NCBI GenBank assembly: GCA_045587025.1
Contig: JAZNBK010000045.1
Coordinates: 1 to 9,391, forward strand
Source: UBA1740 sp045587025
GTDB taxonomy: Bacteria > Bacillota > Clostridia > Oscillospirales > CAG-272
Direction: 5' to 3'
Length of the DNA stretch: 9,391 bases
Each line of letters begins with the position of its first letter. The first letter of the stretch is position 1. Below the pieces are notes generated by a model. It was not told the origin of the DNA. It did not search any database and saw only the letters and a program-made list of their open reading frames with translations. The position numbers and the translations under genes are program-made. This document shows positions 1-7,288 of the stretch, in pieces.

Positions 1-52
1 CGACATGGCTACGATCCGACTTGAATTCCATTATTTACGGACGTTAACCTTC

Positions 53-95
53 AAGCCCCTTACCGTTTTTCAAAAACGGCAAGGGGCTTTGTTTG
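53..95 (+). terminator. Intrinsic terminator of a convergent plus-strand gene outside the window
   Basis: The arms aagcccctt (53-61) and aaggggctt (81-89) pair perfectly. After one A/C mismatch the stem continues as ccgttttt/aaaaacgg. The T-rich tract (tttgtttgtttta) follows on the plus strand only; the other side has no matching U run. The hairpin therefore mainly ends plus-strand transcription coming from left of the window, although it may also slow transcripts of the oxidoreductase gene, which stops at 98. Plus-strand frames that close just before it stop at 22-24 (TGA) or 45-47 (TAA). Either could be the tail of that gene, but too little is present to name it. Confidence 0.75.
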
Positions 96-97
96 TT

Positions 98-1399
98 TTA
101 TTCCATTGCGATGCCGTGCCCGGCGGGATTCGAAAGGCATTTGCCCGTGTAATCGAAGCGGGAACCGTGGCAGGGGCAGTCCCATGTGTGCTCAACAGAA
201 TTGTACTTGAGAGCGCAGCCGAGGTGAGGGCATCGCGGCGTAGTTGGCGTGATAAGTCCCACCGTTGACTCGAAGGCGTTGACAACAAGCTGTGTGCGCA
301 GGATAGTTCGTGAAGGATTGAAAACGGCGGTATATTGATTGGACTTTCCTCTAACGAGGTCGCAGAGAATGGCAGCAGATACCATGGAGTTTGTCATCCC
401 CCATTTGTTAAATCCCGTTGCCACGAACACGTCGGCTGTGGATTGGGCATACTCCCCAATATAAGGAATGTCGTCCAGCGTCATACAGTCCTGCGTTGCC
501 CATTTTCCTACGATTTCGGCATCTTTATAATGCTTTTTTGCGAATTCTTCAAGCTTCTGCCAGCAGCCGCCCTGCTTGCCCGTGCGGTGTCCTCCACCTC
601 CAAGAAGCACAAGCTCGCCGTAGCTTCGAAAGGAAAATCCTTCTTTTTTCTCGTCAACATACATCCCGTTCAGATTCTGCGCATTTTTGAGGGCAAGAAC
701 GTAGGAACGATGTTGATAGAGCTTCAAAGGATATAAGCCATGCTTATTAAGCATTGGAAAATGTGTTGCGATGATCAGCTTTTTATAGGTGATATCTCCA
801 TGATTAGTGCGTGCCTTGTATGGCATCAGCTCCACAACCTTAGTATGCTCATAAATTCTGAGATCCTTTGAGATCGCATAAAGAAATTTTAATGGGTGAA
901 GCTGAGCTTGATTCTTGACACGTACTGCGCCCGCAACCGTGAAGGGAAGATCAATAGCATATGAAAATTCGGCTTTTACACCGAGTCCATTCAGGGCATC
1001 TACCTCATTTTCAATCTTCTTGCGGTCATGCAAGGAATATACGTAAGAATCCTTCATTTCGTAGTCACAGTCGATATTTTCGCAAATTCGAGAGTATTCC
1101 TTGCATGCGCTTAATTGTGCCTGCGCGTAAAGCCGTGCCTTATCCTCCCCAAAGCGACGTATCATCTTATCGTATATCAAACCGTGTTGTAACGTGATTT
1201 TTGCCGTAGTGTTTTTTGTTATACCACAGCAAATCTCATTTGCTTCAACAAGCATATAATCAACACCTGCGTTTTTGAGCTGATAAGCGCACAATATCCC
1301 TGCAATACCGCCACCGATGATTAGCACGTCGATGATTTTATTTTCTTTTAGAGTGTCAAATCGAACTCGCGACGTATTCTTCTCCCATAACGATTCCAT
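98..1399 (-). CDS. FAD-dependent oxidoreductase with C-terminal Rieske [2Fe-2S] domain (YhfW-like)
   Basis: Predicted cytoplasmic flavoprotein of 433 residues. The N-terminal domain is a DAO/glycine-oxidase-type FAD fold: dinucleotide-binding GGGIAG at residues 29-34 in VLIIGGGIAG, with an acidic residue ending the second strand (LVEA, about 52). A late FAD-binding segment (VFVATGFNKWGMTNSM) lies in the last third. The C-terminus is a Rieske domain. Box 1 is CPHLGC with ligands C390 and H392; box 2 is CPCHGSRF with ligands C408 and H411. C395 and C410 are placed for the usual disulfide. The pairing resembles Bacillus YhfW, which is longer (about 500 residues), and the tail after box 2 is short. 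The substrate is unknown for this family. The start is set by GGAGGG at 1406-1411, six bases upstream. It follows the arginine operon terminator, so it is probably transcribed separately, but I see no convincing promoter in 1400-1506. Its distal half is richer in GC than the neighbouring genes. Confidence 0.88.
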   Translation of the reverse strand: MESLWEKNTSRVRFDTLKENKIIDVLIIGGGIAGILCAYQLKNAGVDYMLVEANEICCGITKNTTAKITLQHGLIYDKMIRRFGEDKARLYAQAQLSACKEYSRICENIDCDYEMKDSYVYSLHDRKKIENEVDALNGLGVKAEFSYAIDLPFTVAGAVRVKNQAQLHPLKFLYAISKDLRIYEHTKVVELMPYKARTNHGDITYKKLIIATHFPMLNKHGLYPLKLYQHRSYVLALKNAQNLNGMYVDEKKEGFSFRSYGELVLLGGGGHRTGKQGGCWQKLEEFAKKHYKDAEIVGKWATQDCMTLDDIPYIGEYAQSTADVFVATGFNKWGMTNSMVSAAILCDLVRGKSNQYTAVFNPSRTILRTQLVVNAFESTVGLITPTTPRCPHLGCALKYNSVEHTWDCPCHGSRFDYTGKCLSNPAGHGIAME

Positions 1400-1506
1400 A
1401 ACAATCCCTCCAAAGCTTTAATATAAGTAGTGTTGTCATTTTCGTTACATATATGCGCATAGTTCAACTCATCTTGACCTTTTGATAGCAGAAGTATTAA
1501 AAAAGC

Positions 1507-1565
1507 AATAAATAAAAAACCTCCCGTAGTAGTGTAATAGAACAATCTACTTGCAGGAGGTTTTT
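1507..1565 (-). terminator. Intrinsic terminator of the argGHF operon
   Basis: The arms aaaaacctcc (1515-1524) and ggaggttttt (1556-1565) form a 10-bp stem. An inner 5-bp stem (1528-1532 with 1547-1551) sits above an internal loop and is capped by a 14-nt loop. On the minus strand the hairpin runs into GGTTTTTTATTTATT, a clear U-rich tail. It lies 60 bases after the argF stop. The right arm also reads as a plus-strand GGAGG five bases before an ATG at 1566; see findings. Confidence 0.8.
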
Positions 1566-1624
1566 ATGTCAGGGAAGAAATGTCCCCAAAATTATATACT
1601 GCCGATTATAATAATTAAAGCTAA

Positions 1625-2632
1625 TTATATAATAGTTGCTTCTTCTGTCAATGTCGCCGCCATAACCGCTTTTATAGTGTGCATTCTATTTTCCGCTTCA
1701 TCAAATACTACCGACTGCTCACTTTCAAAAACTTCGTCTGTTACTTCCATTGCAGTCATGCCAAATTTTTCACCTATCTCTTTGCCGACCTTAGTTTTAA
1801 GGTCATGGAAAGAGGGAAGACAATGCATAAATATTGTTTCTTTTTTGCCTGTTTTTGACATAATGTCGCTATTTACCTGATAAGGAGTTAAATCTTCAAT
1901 TCGTTCCTGCCAAACCTCAGTCGGCTCACCCATTGAAACCCAGACATCTGTGCAGATAATATCTGCGCCCTCAACCGCATGCTGGGGATCGGTTTCGAAA
2001 TTGATTACAGAACCACTCTCTGCCGCAAGCTCTTTGCAAATTGCTACAAGCTCGGAATTGGGGAAATACTTTTCGGGGGCGCAAACAGTAAAATTAAGTC
2101 CAAGCTTTGCACAACCTACCATCAGAGAGTTGCCCATATTATATCTCGCATCACCCATGTAAACAAAATTCAAGCCCTTTAGCTTTCCGAATTTTTCTTT
2201 TATCGTCAACATATCGGCAAGAATCTGCGTAGGGTGAAATTCATTTGTCAATCCATTCCATACGGGAACAGAGGAATACTTTGCGAGTTCTTCAACGATT
2301 TCCTGCCCATATCCACGGTATTCGATACCGTCGTAAATCCTGCAAAGAACTCTCGCTGTGTCTGCAATGCTTTCCTTTTTTCCTATTTGCGAGCCGGTTG
2401 AATCAAGATAAGTAACACCCATTCCCAAATCGTAAGCCGCCACCTCGAAGCTGCATCTCGTACGAGTGCTGGTCTTTTCGAATATCAAGGCAATGTTCTT
2501 TCCCTCACAAATTTTGTGTGGAACTCCTGCCTTCTTTTTCTTTTTTAAATCTTGCGCCAAATCAATAAGCGCCAAAATTTCATCAGAAGTAAAATCAAGT
2601 AATTTTAAAAAATCTTTTCCTGTAAAATTCAT
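1625..2632 (-). CDS. argF: Ornithine carbamoyltransferase
   Basis: Transfers the carbamoyl group of carbamoyl phosphate to ornithine, giving citrulline and phosphate, in the cytosol; family members are usually trimers. The 335 residues match the family length. The carbamoyl-phosphate loop STRTR is at 55-59 (FEKTSTRTRCSFE). HPTQ is at 133-136, the ornithine-side loop D229-x3-SMG is at 233-235, and HCLP with the catalytic Cys is at 270-273. DxxxSMG and HCLP separate it from aspartate carbamoyltransferase. The start at 2632 is preferred over an in-frame TTG at 2692: it has AGGTGA just upstream, gives the normal length, and avoids overlap with argH. It is the last gene of argG-argH-argF, 31 bases after the argH stop, and is followed by a terminator. 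With argG and argH beside it an anabolic role is likely. A catabolic role in the arginine deiminase pathway is less likely because no arcA or arcC is present. Confidence 0.95.
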   Translation of the reverse strand: MNFTGKDFLKLLDFTSDEILALIDLAQDLKKKKKAGVPHKICEGKNIALIFEKTSTRTRCSFEVAAYDLGMGVTYLDSTGSQIGKKESIADTARVLCRIYDGIEYRGYGQEIVEELAKYSSVPVWNGLTNEFHPTQILADMLTIKEKFGKLKGLNFVYMGDARYNMGNSLMVGCAKLGLNFTVCAPEKYFPNSELVAICKELAAESGSVINFETDPQHAVEGADIICTDVWVSMGEPTEVWQERIEDLTPYQVNSDIMSKTGKKETIFMHCLPSFHDLKTKVGKEIGEKFGMTAMEVTDEVFESEQSVVFDEAENRMHTIKAVMAATLTEEATII

Positions 2633-2636
2633 TTCA

Positions 2637-2642
2637 TCACCT
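2637..2642 (-). promoter_or_regulatory. Ribosome binding site that sets the argF start
   Basis: AGGTGA on the minus strand lies four bases before the ATG at 2632. It supports this start over the upstream in-frame TTG at 2692, which lies inside argH and adds about 20 residues not expected in the family. Confidence 0.7.
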
Positions 2643-2663
2643 ATATAATATCCATGCTTTTTC

Positions 2664-4058
2664 TTAATCAAAGTCCTTGCTTTCACACTCAAGATAAGCC
2701 GAAATACTCTCGATTTGCTTTTCTACCGACTTAAAAGACGTTCCGCCGGCCGAAATTCTTTGCTCAACGCAGGTCTTAAGGTCTATATAATTATATACAT
2801 CGCTCTCAAAAAGCTCGGAGTGTGATTTATATTCTTCAATAGTTAGCTCATCAAGAACCTTACCAATCTTTATACAATAAGCCACGATTGTACCTGATAT
2901 TTTATAAGCAGTACGGAATGGCATGCCTTTTTTTGTAAGATAGTCGGCGAGATCCGTCGCATTTATAAATCCTCCCTTGGCGGCACGGAGCATGTTTTCT
3001 GTCAACACCTTCATACCTTGAAGCATAGGAGTGAACACTTCAAGACACATTTTCGTAGTATCAACAGCATCAAAAATTGATTCTTTATCCTCCTGCATAT
3101 CCTTGTTATATGCAAGTGGCAAGCCCTTTAACATAGTAAGAGTTGCCATCAGATCGCCATACACCCTTCCGCATTTACCTCTGACCAGCTCTGCAATATC
3201 AGGATTTTTCTTTTGCGGCATAATGCTTGAGCCGGTTGTATATGAGTCATCAAGCTCAATAAATTTGAACTCCCAGCTTGACCACAAGATAATTTCTTCA
3301 CTGAATCTTGATAAATGCATCATCACGGTCGAAAAACAGCTCAAAAGCTCTATGCAAAAATCACGATCTGAGACGCCGTCTATACTGTTTTCGGTTATTC
3401 CGTCAAATAAAAGCGTTTTTGCTACCATATCTCTATCCGTAGCATAAGTCGTACCTGAGAGAGCGCAAGAACCGAGAGGGGAATAGTTCATTCTTGAAAC
3501 CGCATCGTCAATTCTTGAAATATCTCTCTTGAACATTTGAGCATATGCCAGAAGGTGATGTGCAAAAGAAATGGGTTGCGCGCGTTGCAGATGTGTATAT
3601 CCGGGCAAAATAGCATATATATTATCTTCTGCCTGGTTTTTTATTGCTAATATGAGGTTTAATAACAGCTTTTTTATAATATTTGCTTCGTCACGCAAAT
3701 AAAGCCGTATGTCTAAAGCGACCTGATCGTTACGGCTTCTTGCAGTATGGAGACGTTTTCCGACGTCTCCTATCCTTTTTGTAAGCTCCGCCTCGACAAA
3801 CATATGTATGTCCTCGGCATTATAATCAAACTGCAATCTTCCTTCATTCAAATCATTTAATATGTCGTCAAGCGTATTTATAATCAAATCAGAGTCCTCT
3901 TTGGAAATTATGCCACATGCGCCGAGCATTGCTGCATGAGCCATAGAGCCCTTTATATCCTGCCTATACATTCTTGAATCGAAATGTATAGAAGAATTAA
4001 AATCATCTGCAAATTTATCCATTGTCTTGCTAAAGCGACCTGCCCACATTTTTTCCAT
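2664..4058 (-). CDS. argH: Argininosuccinate lyase
   Basis: Cleaves argininosuccinate to arginine and fumarate, the final step of arginine synthesis. It belongs to the fumarase/aspartase superfamily, whose members form homotetramers with shared active sites. The 464 residues match the usual size. The opening MWAGRFSK is typical. HTARSRNDQ is at 104-112. GYTHLQRAQP is at 153-162 and holds the Thr-His pair of the active site (T155, H156). The superfamily signature GSSIMPQKKNPD is at 276-287 and carries the flexible-loop catalytic serine. The start at 4058 has AAGGGG at 4066-4071, and the gene begins 41 bases after the argG stop, so it is the middle cistron. No key residue appears to be missing. 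Confidence 0.97.
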   Translation of the reverse strand: MEKMWAGRFSKTMDKFADDFNSSIHFDSRMYRQDIKGSMAHAAMLGACGIISKEDSDLIINTLDDILNDLNEGRLQFDYNAEDIHMFVEAELTKRIGDVGKRLHTARSRNDQVALDIRLYLRDEANIIKKLLLNLILAIKNQAEDNIYAILPGYTHLQRAQPISFAHHLLAYAQMFKRDISRIDDAVSRMNYSPLGSCALSGTTYATDRDMVAKTLLFDGITENSIDGVSDRDFCIELLSCFSTVMMHLSRFSEEIILWSSWEFKFIELDDSYTTGSSIMPQKKNPDIAELVRGKCGRVYGDLMATLTMLKGLPLAYNKDMQEDKESIFDAVDTTKMCLEVFTPMLQGMKVLTENMLRAAKGGFINATDLADYLTKKGMPFRTAYKISGTIVAYCIKIGKVLDELTIEEYKSHSELFESDVYNYIDLKTCVEQRISAGGTSFKSVEKQIESISAYLECESKDFD

Positions 4059-4099
4059 AAGAAAACCCCTTAAATTCTATTAAATTACTCTTTCAAATA

Positions 4100-5326
4100 T
4101 TATTTTTTGTTTTTTGCGTTTACCTGTGCTTGAACCGAAATAGGAAGTCCCCAAAGATTAATGAAGCCCTTGCTATCCTTTTGGTCATAAATATTATCTT
4201 CGCCAAACGTTGCAATTTCTTCGGAATAAAGCGACCAATCGCTCCATACGCCCGCTTTAATCATATTACCCTTATAGAGCTTGATTTTTACCTTACCGGT
4301 TACGTGCTCTTGCGTCTTGGATACAAAGGCGGAGAGCGCCTCACGAAGAGGAGTGTACCATTGACCGTTGTAGAGAAGGTCAGCAATTGTAATTGCAAGC
4401 TCTTCCTTTTTATGCTTGGTCATTTTATCAAGACAAACAGTTTCAAGATAATTATGCGCAAAATAGAGAATAGCTCCGCCGGGAGTTTCATACACACCAC
4501 GACACTTCATACCTACAAGACGGTTTTCTACGATATCTAAAAGACCGATACCGTTCTTGCCGCCAAGCTCATTGAGCTTGAGAATTATATCCTTTGCGCT
4601 CATTTTCTCGCCGTCAATGGCAACGGGAACACCTGCTTCAAAATCGAGTGTAACGTAAGTAGGGGTATCAGGCGCCTGTAACGGAGAAACTCCCATTTCA
4701 AGAAATCCCTCTTTTTCATATAACGGCTCATTTCCTGCATCCTCGAGGTCGAGACCTTCGTGCGAAAGATGCCACAGGTTTTTATCTTTTGAATAGTTAG
4801 TTTCACGATTAATCTTCAGAGGCACGTTGTGCGCTTCCGCATATTCAATTTCCTCTTCACGAGATTTGATGCTCCATTCACGCCAGGGAGCAATAATCTT
4901 GATACCGGGAGCGAATGCTTTGATTGCAAGCTCAAAACGAACCTGGTCGTTGCCTTTTCCCGTACAACCGTGGCAAATTGCGTCAGCTCCTTCTGCAATA
5001 GCAATTTCAGCGAGCCGTTTTCCTATAATAGGACGCGCAAGAGCTGTTCCCAACAAATATTCTTCATATTTCGCGCCTGACTGTACGACGGGTATAATCA
5101 TATCGTTTACAAATTCGTCGGTCAAGTCCTCAATATAAAGCTTAGACGCGCCTGTTTTGATCGCCTTTTCCTCAAGGCCCTCGAGCTCGTCTGCCTGACC
5201 TACATTTCCGGATACGGCAATAATTTCAGGATTGTTATAATTTTCCTTTAACCATGGAATGATAATCGAGGTATCAAGTCCGCCTGAATAAGCCAATACT
5301 ATTTTTTTGATTTCTTTGTTTGCCAT
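4100..5326 (-). CDS. argG: Argininosuccinate synthase
   Basis: Joins citrulline and aspartate using ATP (released as AMP and PPi) to make argininosuccinate, the step before ArgH. The 408 residues match the family. The N-type ATP pyrophosphatase loop is AYSGGLDTS at 12-20. The second signature, GCTGKGNDQVRFE, is at 120-132. YNGQWYTPLREAL in the C-terminal part is also typical. The ATG at 5326 has a strong AGGAGGC at 5334-5340. It is the first gene of argG-argH-argF. A well-formed promoter and a probable ARG box lie directly upstream, so repression by an ArgR/AhrC-type regulator with arginine as corepressor is likely. The regulator gene itself is not in this window. Confidence 0.97.
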   Translation of the reverse strand: MANKEIKKIVLAYSGGLDTSIIIPWLKENYNNPEIIAVSGNVGQADELEGLEEKAIKTGASKLYIEDLTDEFVNDMIIPVVQSGAKYEEYLLGTALARPIIGKRLAEIAIAEGADAICHGCTGKGNDQVRFELAIKAFAPGIKIIAPWREWSIKSREEEIEYAEAHNVPLKINRETNYSKDKNLWHLSHEGLDLEDAGNEPLYEKEGFLEMGVSPLQAPDTPTYVTLDFEAGVPVAIDGEKMSAKDIILKLNELGGKNGIGLLDIVENRLVGMKCRGVYETPGGAILYFAHNYLETVCLDKMTKHKKEELAITIADLLYNGQWYTPLREALSAFVSKTQEHVTGKVKIKLYKGNMIKAGVWSDWSLYSEEIATFGEDNIYDQKDSKGFINLWGLPISVQAQVNAKNKK

Positions 5327-5376
5327 TTTTAATGCCTCCTGAATAGTTATGTATAAAATTTATTGTTTATGCAAGG

Positions 5377-5405
5377 ATTATACCATATTAATTATAAAAA
5401 TGCAA
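5377..5405 (-). promoter_or_regulatory. Promoter of argGHF
   Basis: On the minus strand the -35 box TTGCAT (5400-5405) and the -10 box TATAAT (5377-5382) are separated by exactly 17 bases. Transcription should begin near 5370, giving a leader of about 44 bases before argG. It lies entirely between the DUF1275 gene and argG. Confidence 0.85.
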
Positions 5406-5406
5406 T
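5389..5406 (+). promoter_or_regulatory. Probable ARG box (ArgR/AhrC operator) over the argG -35 box
   Basis: TAATTATAAAAATGCAAT matches the Bacillus AhrC consensus CATGAATAAAAATKCAAK (as I recall it) at 14 of 18 positions, including all 13 at the right end. It covers the -35 hexamer, so a bound repressor would block RNA polymerase. A second ATGCAA lies 31 bases downstream (5369-5374), and a weaker candidate, TGAATAGTTATGTA, lies at 5340-5353. The AT-rich background limits certainty. Confidence 0.55.
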
Positions 5407-5419
5407 AGTTTTTGAAATT

Positions 5420-6085
5420 TTATTCATTGTTTTGGTTTTTATTTATCAACGTAAATACAGCGGCGAGCAAAAGAACTGCGCTACTACCTAAAATTGCGCG
5501 CTCATTTAAAAAATCTATCAAAAAGCTTCCGATAATCGCGCCGATTACAAAGATTAGGATTACGGTTATATACAAAAGTGCCTTGTGTATTGCAACCTTA
5601 TCTTTGTTAAAGGCGTATGACAGCCCGTTATGTATAAAGAGACGAAAATTTCCTATACACATTGTAGTTGCGACTGCGACGCCTTTTATTTGTTGGAACA
5701 TTTCAAGCTGAATTCCGCAGGCGAAAGAAATTGAAGAATTTGCGAGCAAATTGTTATCTTGCGAGAAAAACGAAGCAGAGAAAAGAATTGCGGCTTCAAA
5801 AATTAAAATGAAAAACGTTTTTGTTTTATCATTTAACTTTTTAATTGTCAAAACCAAAAAAGCCAAAGAAATTCCTAAACCAAATGCCAAAATAGGAACA
5901 AGATAATAAATGCATTTCGAAAACTCACCCTTTGATAAATTAATACCTAAAAGAATGATGTTTCCGGTCTGCGCGTTTGCAAAAACGCCACCGCGACATA
6001 AAAAAGAGTACGCATCCATTAATCCTGCCGAAAGGGATATGAGAAGCCCAATGATAAGAGGCAAAGAGTTTTCCTTCGTTTTCAT
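5420..6085 (-). CDS. DUF1275 (YoaK-family) integral membrane protein
   Basis: A 221-residue predicted inner-membrane protein of the DUF1275/YoaK family, whose function is not established. Family marks are GLMDAYSFL (21-29) in the first membrane segment, FANAQTGNIILLG (35-47), and the later VATTMCIGNFRLF (138-150), which looks like an internal echo of the Thr-Gly-Asn motif. Hydrophobic segments lie at about 9-29, 59-80, 90-107, 113-131, 168-190 and 198-214, consistent with about six membrane spans. The start at 6085 has AAAGGA at 6092-6097. It has its own promoter, and no clear terminator separates it from pheA upstream or argG downstream, so some read-through into the arginine genes is possible. 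Nothing ties it biochemically to arginine or aromatic synthesis; a small-molecule transport role is only a guess from topology. Confidence 0.88.
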   Translation of the reverse strand: MKTKENSLPLIIGLLISLSAGLMDAYSFLCRGGVFANAQTGNIILLGINLSKGEFSKCIYYLVPILAFGLGISLAFLVLTIKKLNDKTKTFFILIFEAAILFSASFFSQDNNLLANSSISFACGIQLEMFQQIKGVAVATTMCIGNFRLFIHNGLSYAFNKDKVAIHKALLYITVILIFVIGAIIGSFLIDFLNERAILGSSAVLLLAAVFTLINKNQNNE

Positions 6086-6112
6086 TAAATTTCCTTTCTT
6101 GCGAATAAATAG

Positions 6113-6128
6113 CGTTCAAACGTTCAAT
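6113..6128. repeat. Tandem 8-bp repeat at the DUF1275 transcription start
   Basis: cgttcaaa (6113-6120) is followed at once by cgttcaat (6121-6128), seven of eight bases identical. The pair begins just after the -10 box at 6131-6136 and covers the expected start site. This position would suit an operator, but the repeat is short and could be chance. Confidence 0.4.
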
Positions 6129-6130
6129 AT

Positions 6131-6159
6131 ATTATAACATTTTTTGCGATATAAATCAA
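6131..6159 (-). promoter_or_regulatory. Promoter of the DUF1275 gene
   Basis: On the minus strand the -35 box TTGATT (6154-6159) and the -10 box TATAAT (6131-6136) have a 17-base spacer. It lies between pheA and the DUF1275 gene and predicts a start near 6124, with a leader of about 40 bases. Confidence 0.8.
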
Positions 6160-6184
6160 CAAGACAACTCGAAAAAAATCAATT

Positions 6185-7276
6185 TTATGGCATTTCTTTT
6201 TTGAAGGTTCCTGCTATTTTAAGTTTATCGCAACAGGAATGGAGCTTTTCAAGCATATTTGCGCCTTCAGCAGATGCAATATTTCCTTCAAGCTCGACGT
6301 AAAAATAGTACTGCCATAGTAATTCTTTCATATTACGGCTTCTGAGAGCTATCATGTTGAAGCCGTGATTACCTATGATATTGATAGCTTTTGCAAGTGC
6401 GCCTGCCTCGTTACGCACAGTGAACATAAGAAGCGTATGTACGCCTTTTTCGCCTGGCGAGTAGGTATTTGCGGCTCTTGTCAAGACGGCAAATTTAGTC
6501 GTATTATTTCGGCTTGAATTAATATTTCTTTCAAGAACTGTAAGACCGAATATTTCAGCGGCCTCTGCGCTCGCGATAGCAGCCACAGATTTATCGCCTT
6601 TTTCGGCTACGTATTTAGCGGCAAGGGCAGTATTTGAATATTCGCGAGACGTGAACCCTCTTTCTTTAACGTAGTTCGCGCATTGACCGAGCGCCTGAGG
6701 GTGGCTAACGACTTCCTTTATATCGGAAATTTTCGTACCGGGAACGACAAGCAGGTCCTGAGTTACTGCAAGCTCCATCACATTATTAACGTAGAGAGCC
6801 CCTGAAAATATCAAATCGGTAACTTGTCCTACCTCGCCGTTATAGCTGTTTTCAAGAGGAAGAACGGCAGCGTCCGCTTCGCCTTTTTCGACCATTTTAT
6901 AAGCCGATGAAAAATCAGGGCAGGCGATTCTTTGAGAGGTGAAAAACAGCTTTCCTGAAGCGATGTGAGCAAAAGCGCCTTCAGTTCCGCTGTACGCCAC
7001 CTTCATTCCGCTCATCAATCTTTCCTGATAAGAATTAGCCAACGCCATGTTTTCAGCGAGAAAACGAGCGTAATATTCTCTTATTACCTTGTCATTTATG
7101 AGATAAGAATTTTTAGAAACAATTTCTTCCTCGGATTTGCGTTCTGATACCGTCAGACCATGTTCTTTTTTGTATTCGCATACCGTTTCATATGCCTTCA
7201 TACGTTTACAAAAAAGCTCAGCCATTTTTTCATCTGTCTCATTAATAATTTTTTTTGCTTCTTCTAAAGAGCTCAT
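6185..7276 (-). CDS. pheA: Bifunctional chorismate mutase / prephenate dehydratase (P-protein)
   Basis: Converts chorismate to prephenate and then to phenylpyruvate, committing flux to phenylalanine. The 363 residues fall into three parts. An AroQ chorismate mutase helical domain covers about 1-88, the dehydratase about 91-270, and an ACT domain about 279-355. The dehydratase starts at VAYSGTEGAFAH (93-104) and has SHPQALGQC (191-199). Its catalytic TRF motif appears as TKF (260-262) in NNTTKF. The ACT domain has GALAKAI (292-298) but LRSRN (311-315) where E. coli PheA has ESRP. By-eye alignment to the E. coli mutase keeps R25, K36, E49 and Q84, but R11 becomes K8 and R51 becomes S48. The start at 7276 has AAGGAG at 7283-7288 and only ten bases separate it from the DAHP synthase stop, so translation is probably coupled. 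An ATG at 7315 is in frame but lacks a ribosome site. Confidence 0.93.
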   Translation of the reverse strand: MSSLEEAKKIINETDEKMAELFCKRMKAYETVCEYKKEHGLTVSERKSEEEIVSKNSYLINDKVIREYYARFLAENMALANSYQERLMSGMKVAYSGTEGAFAHIASGKLFFTSQRIACPDFSSAYKMVEKGEADAAVLPLENSYNGEVGQVTDLIFSGALYVNNVMELAVTQDLLVVPGTKISDIKEVVSHPQALGQCANYVKERGFTSREYSNTALAAKYVAEKGDKSVAAIASAEAAEIFGLTVLERNINSSRNNTTKFAVLTRAANTYSPGEKGVHTLLMFTVRNEAGALAKAINIIGNHGFNMIALRSRNMKELLWQYYFYVELEGNIASAEGANMLEKLHSCCDKLKIAGTFKKEMP

Positions 7277-7282
7277 ATACCT

Positions 7283-7288
7283 CTCCTT
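7283..7288 (-). promoter_or_regulatory. Ribosome binding site that sets the pheA start
   Basis: AAGGAG lies six bases before the ATG at 7276 and overlaps the TAA stop of the upstream DAHP synthase gene (7287-7289). This decides the start over the ATG at 7315 and suggests translational coupling. Confidence 0.8.

Noticed and set aside
3..47. Plus-strand frames closing just before the left-edge terminator
   Set aside because: Only 7 or 14 codons are visible in either candidate frame, so the frame and product cannot be decided.
1348..1545. Minus-strand 65-residue open frame upstream of the FAD/Rieske gene
   Set aside because: It starts at a TTG inside the terminator loop with no ribosome site, and its last third overlaps the oxidoreductase gene in another frame. 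The DELNYAHICNENDNTTY stretch looks mildly protein-like, but that is not enough support.
4130..4540. Plus-strand 136-residue open frame inside argG, and similar ones in argH, pheA and the DAHP synthase gene
   Set aside because: They are antisense to strongly conserved enzyme genes, have no ribosome sites and resemble no protein family.
6086..6184. Terminator after pheA
   Set aside because: There is a T run (GATTTTTTTCG) after the stop but no GC-containing hairpin before it.
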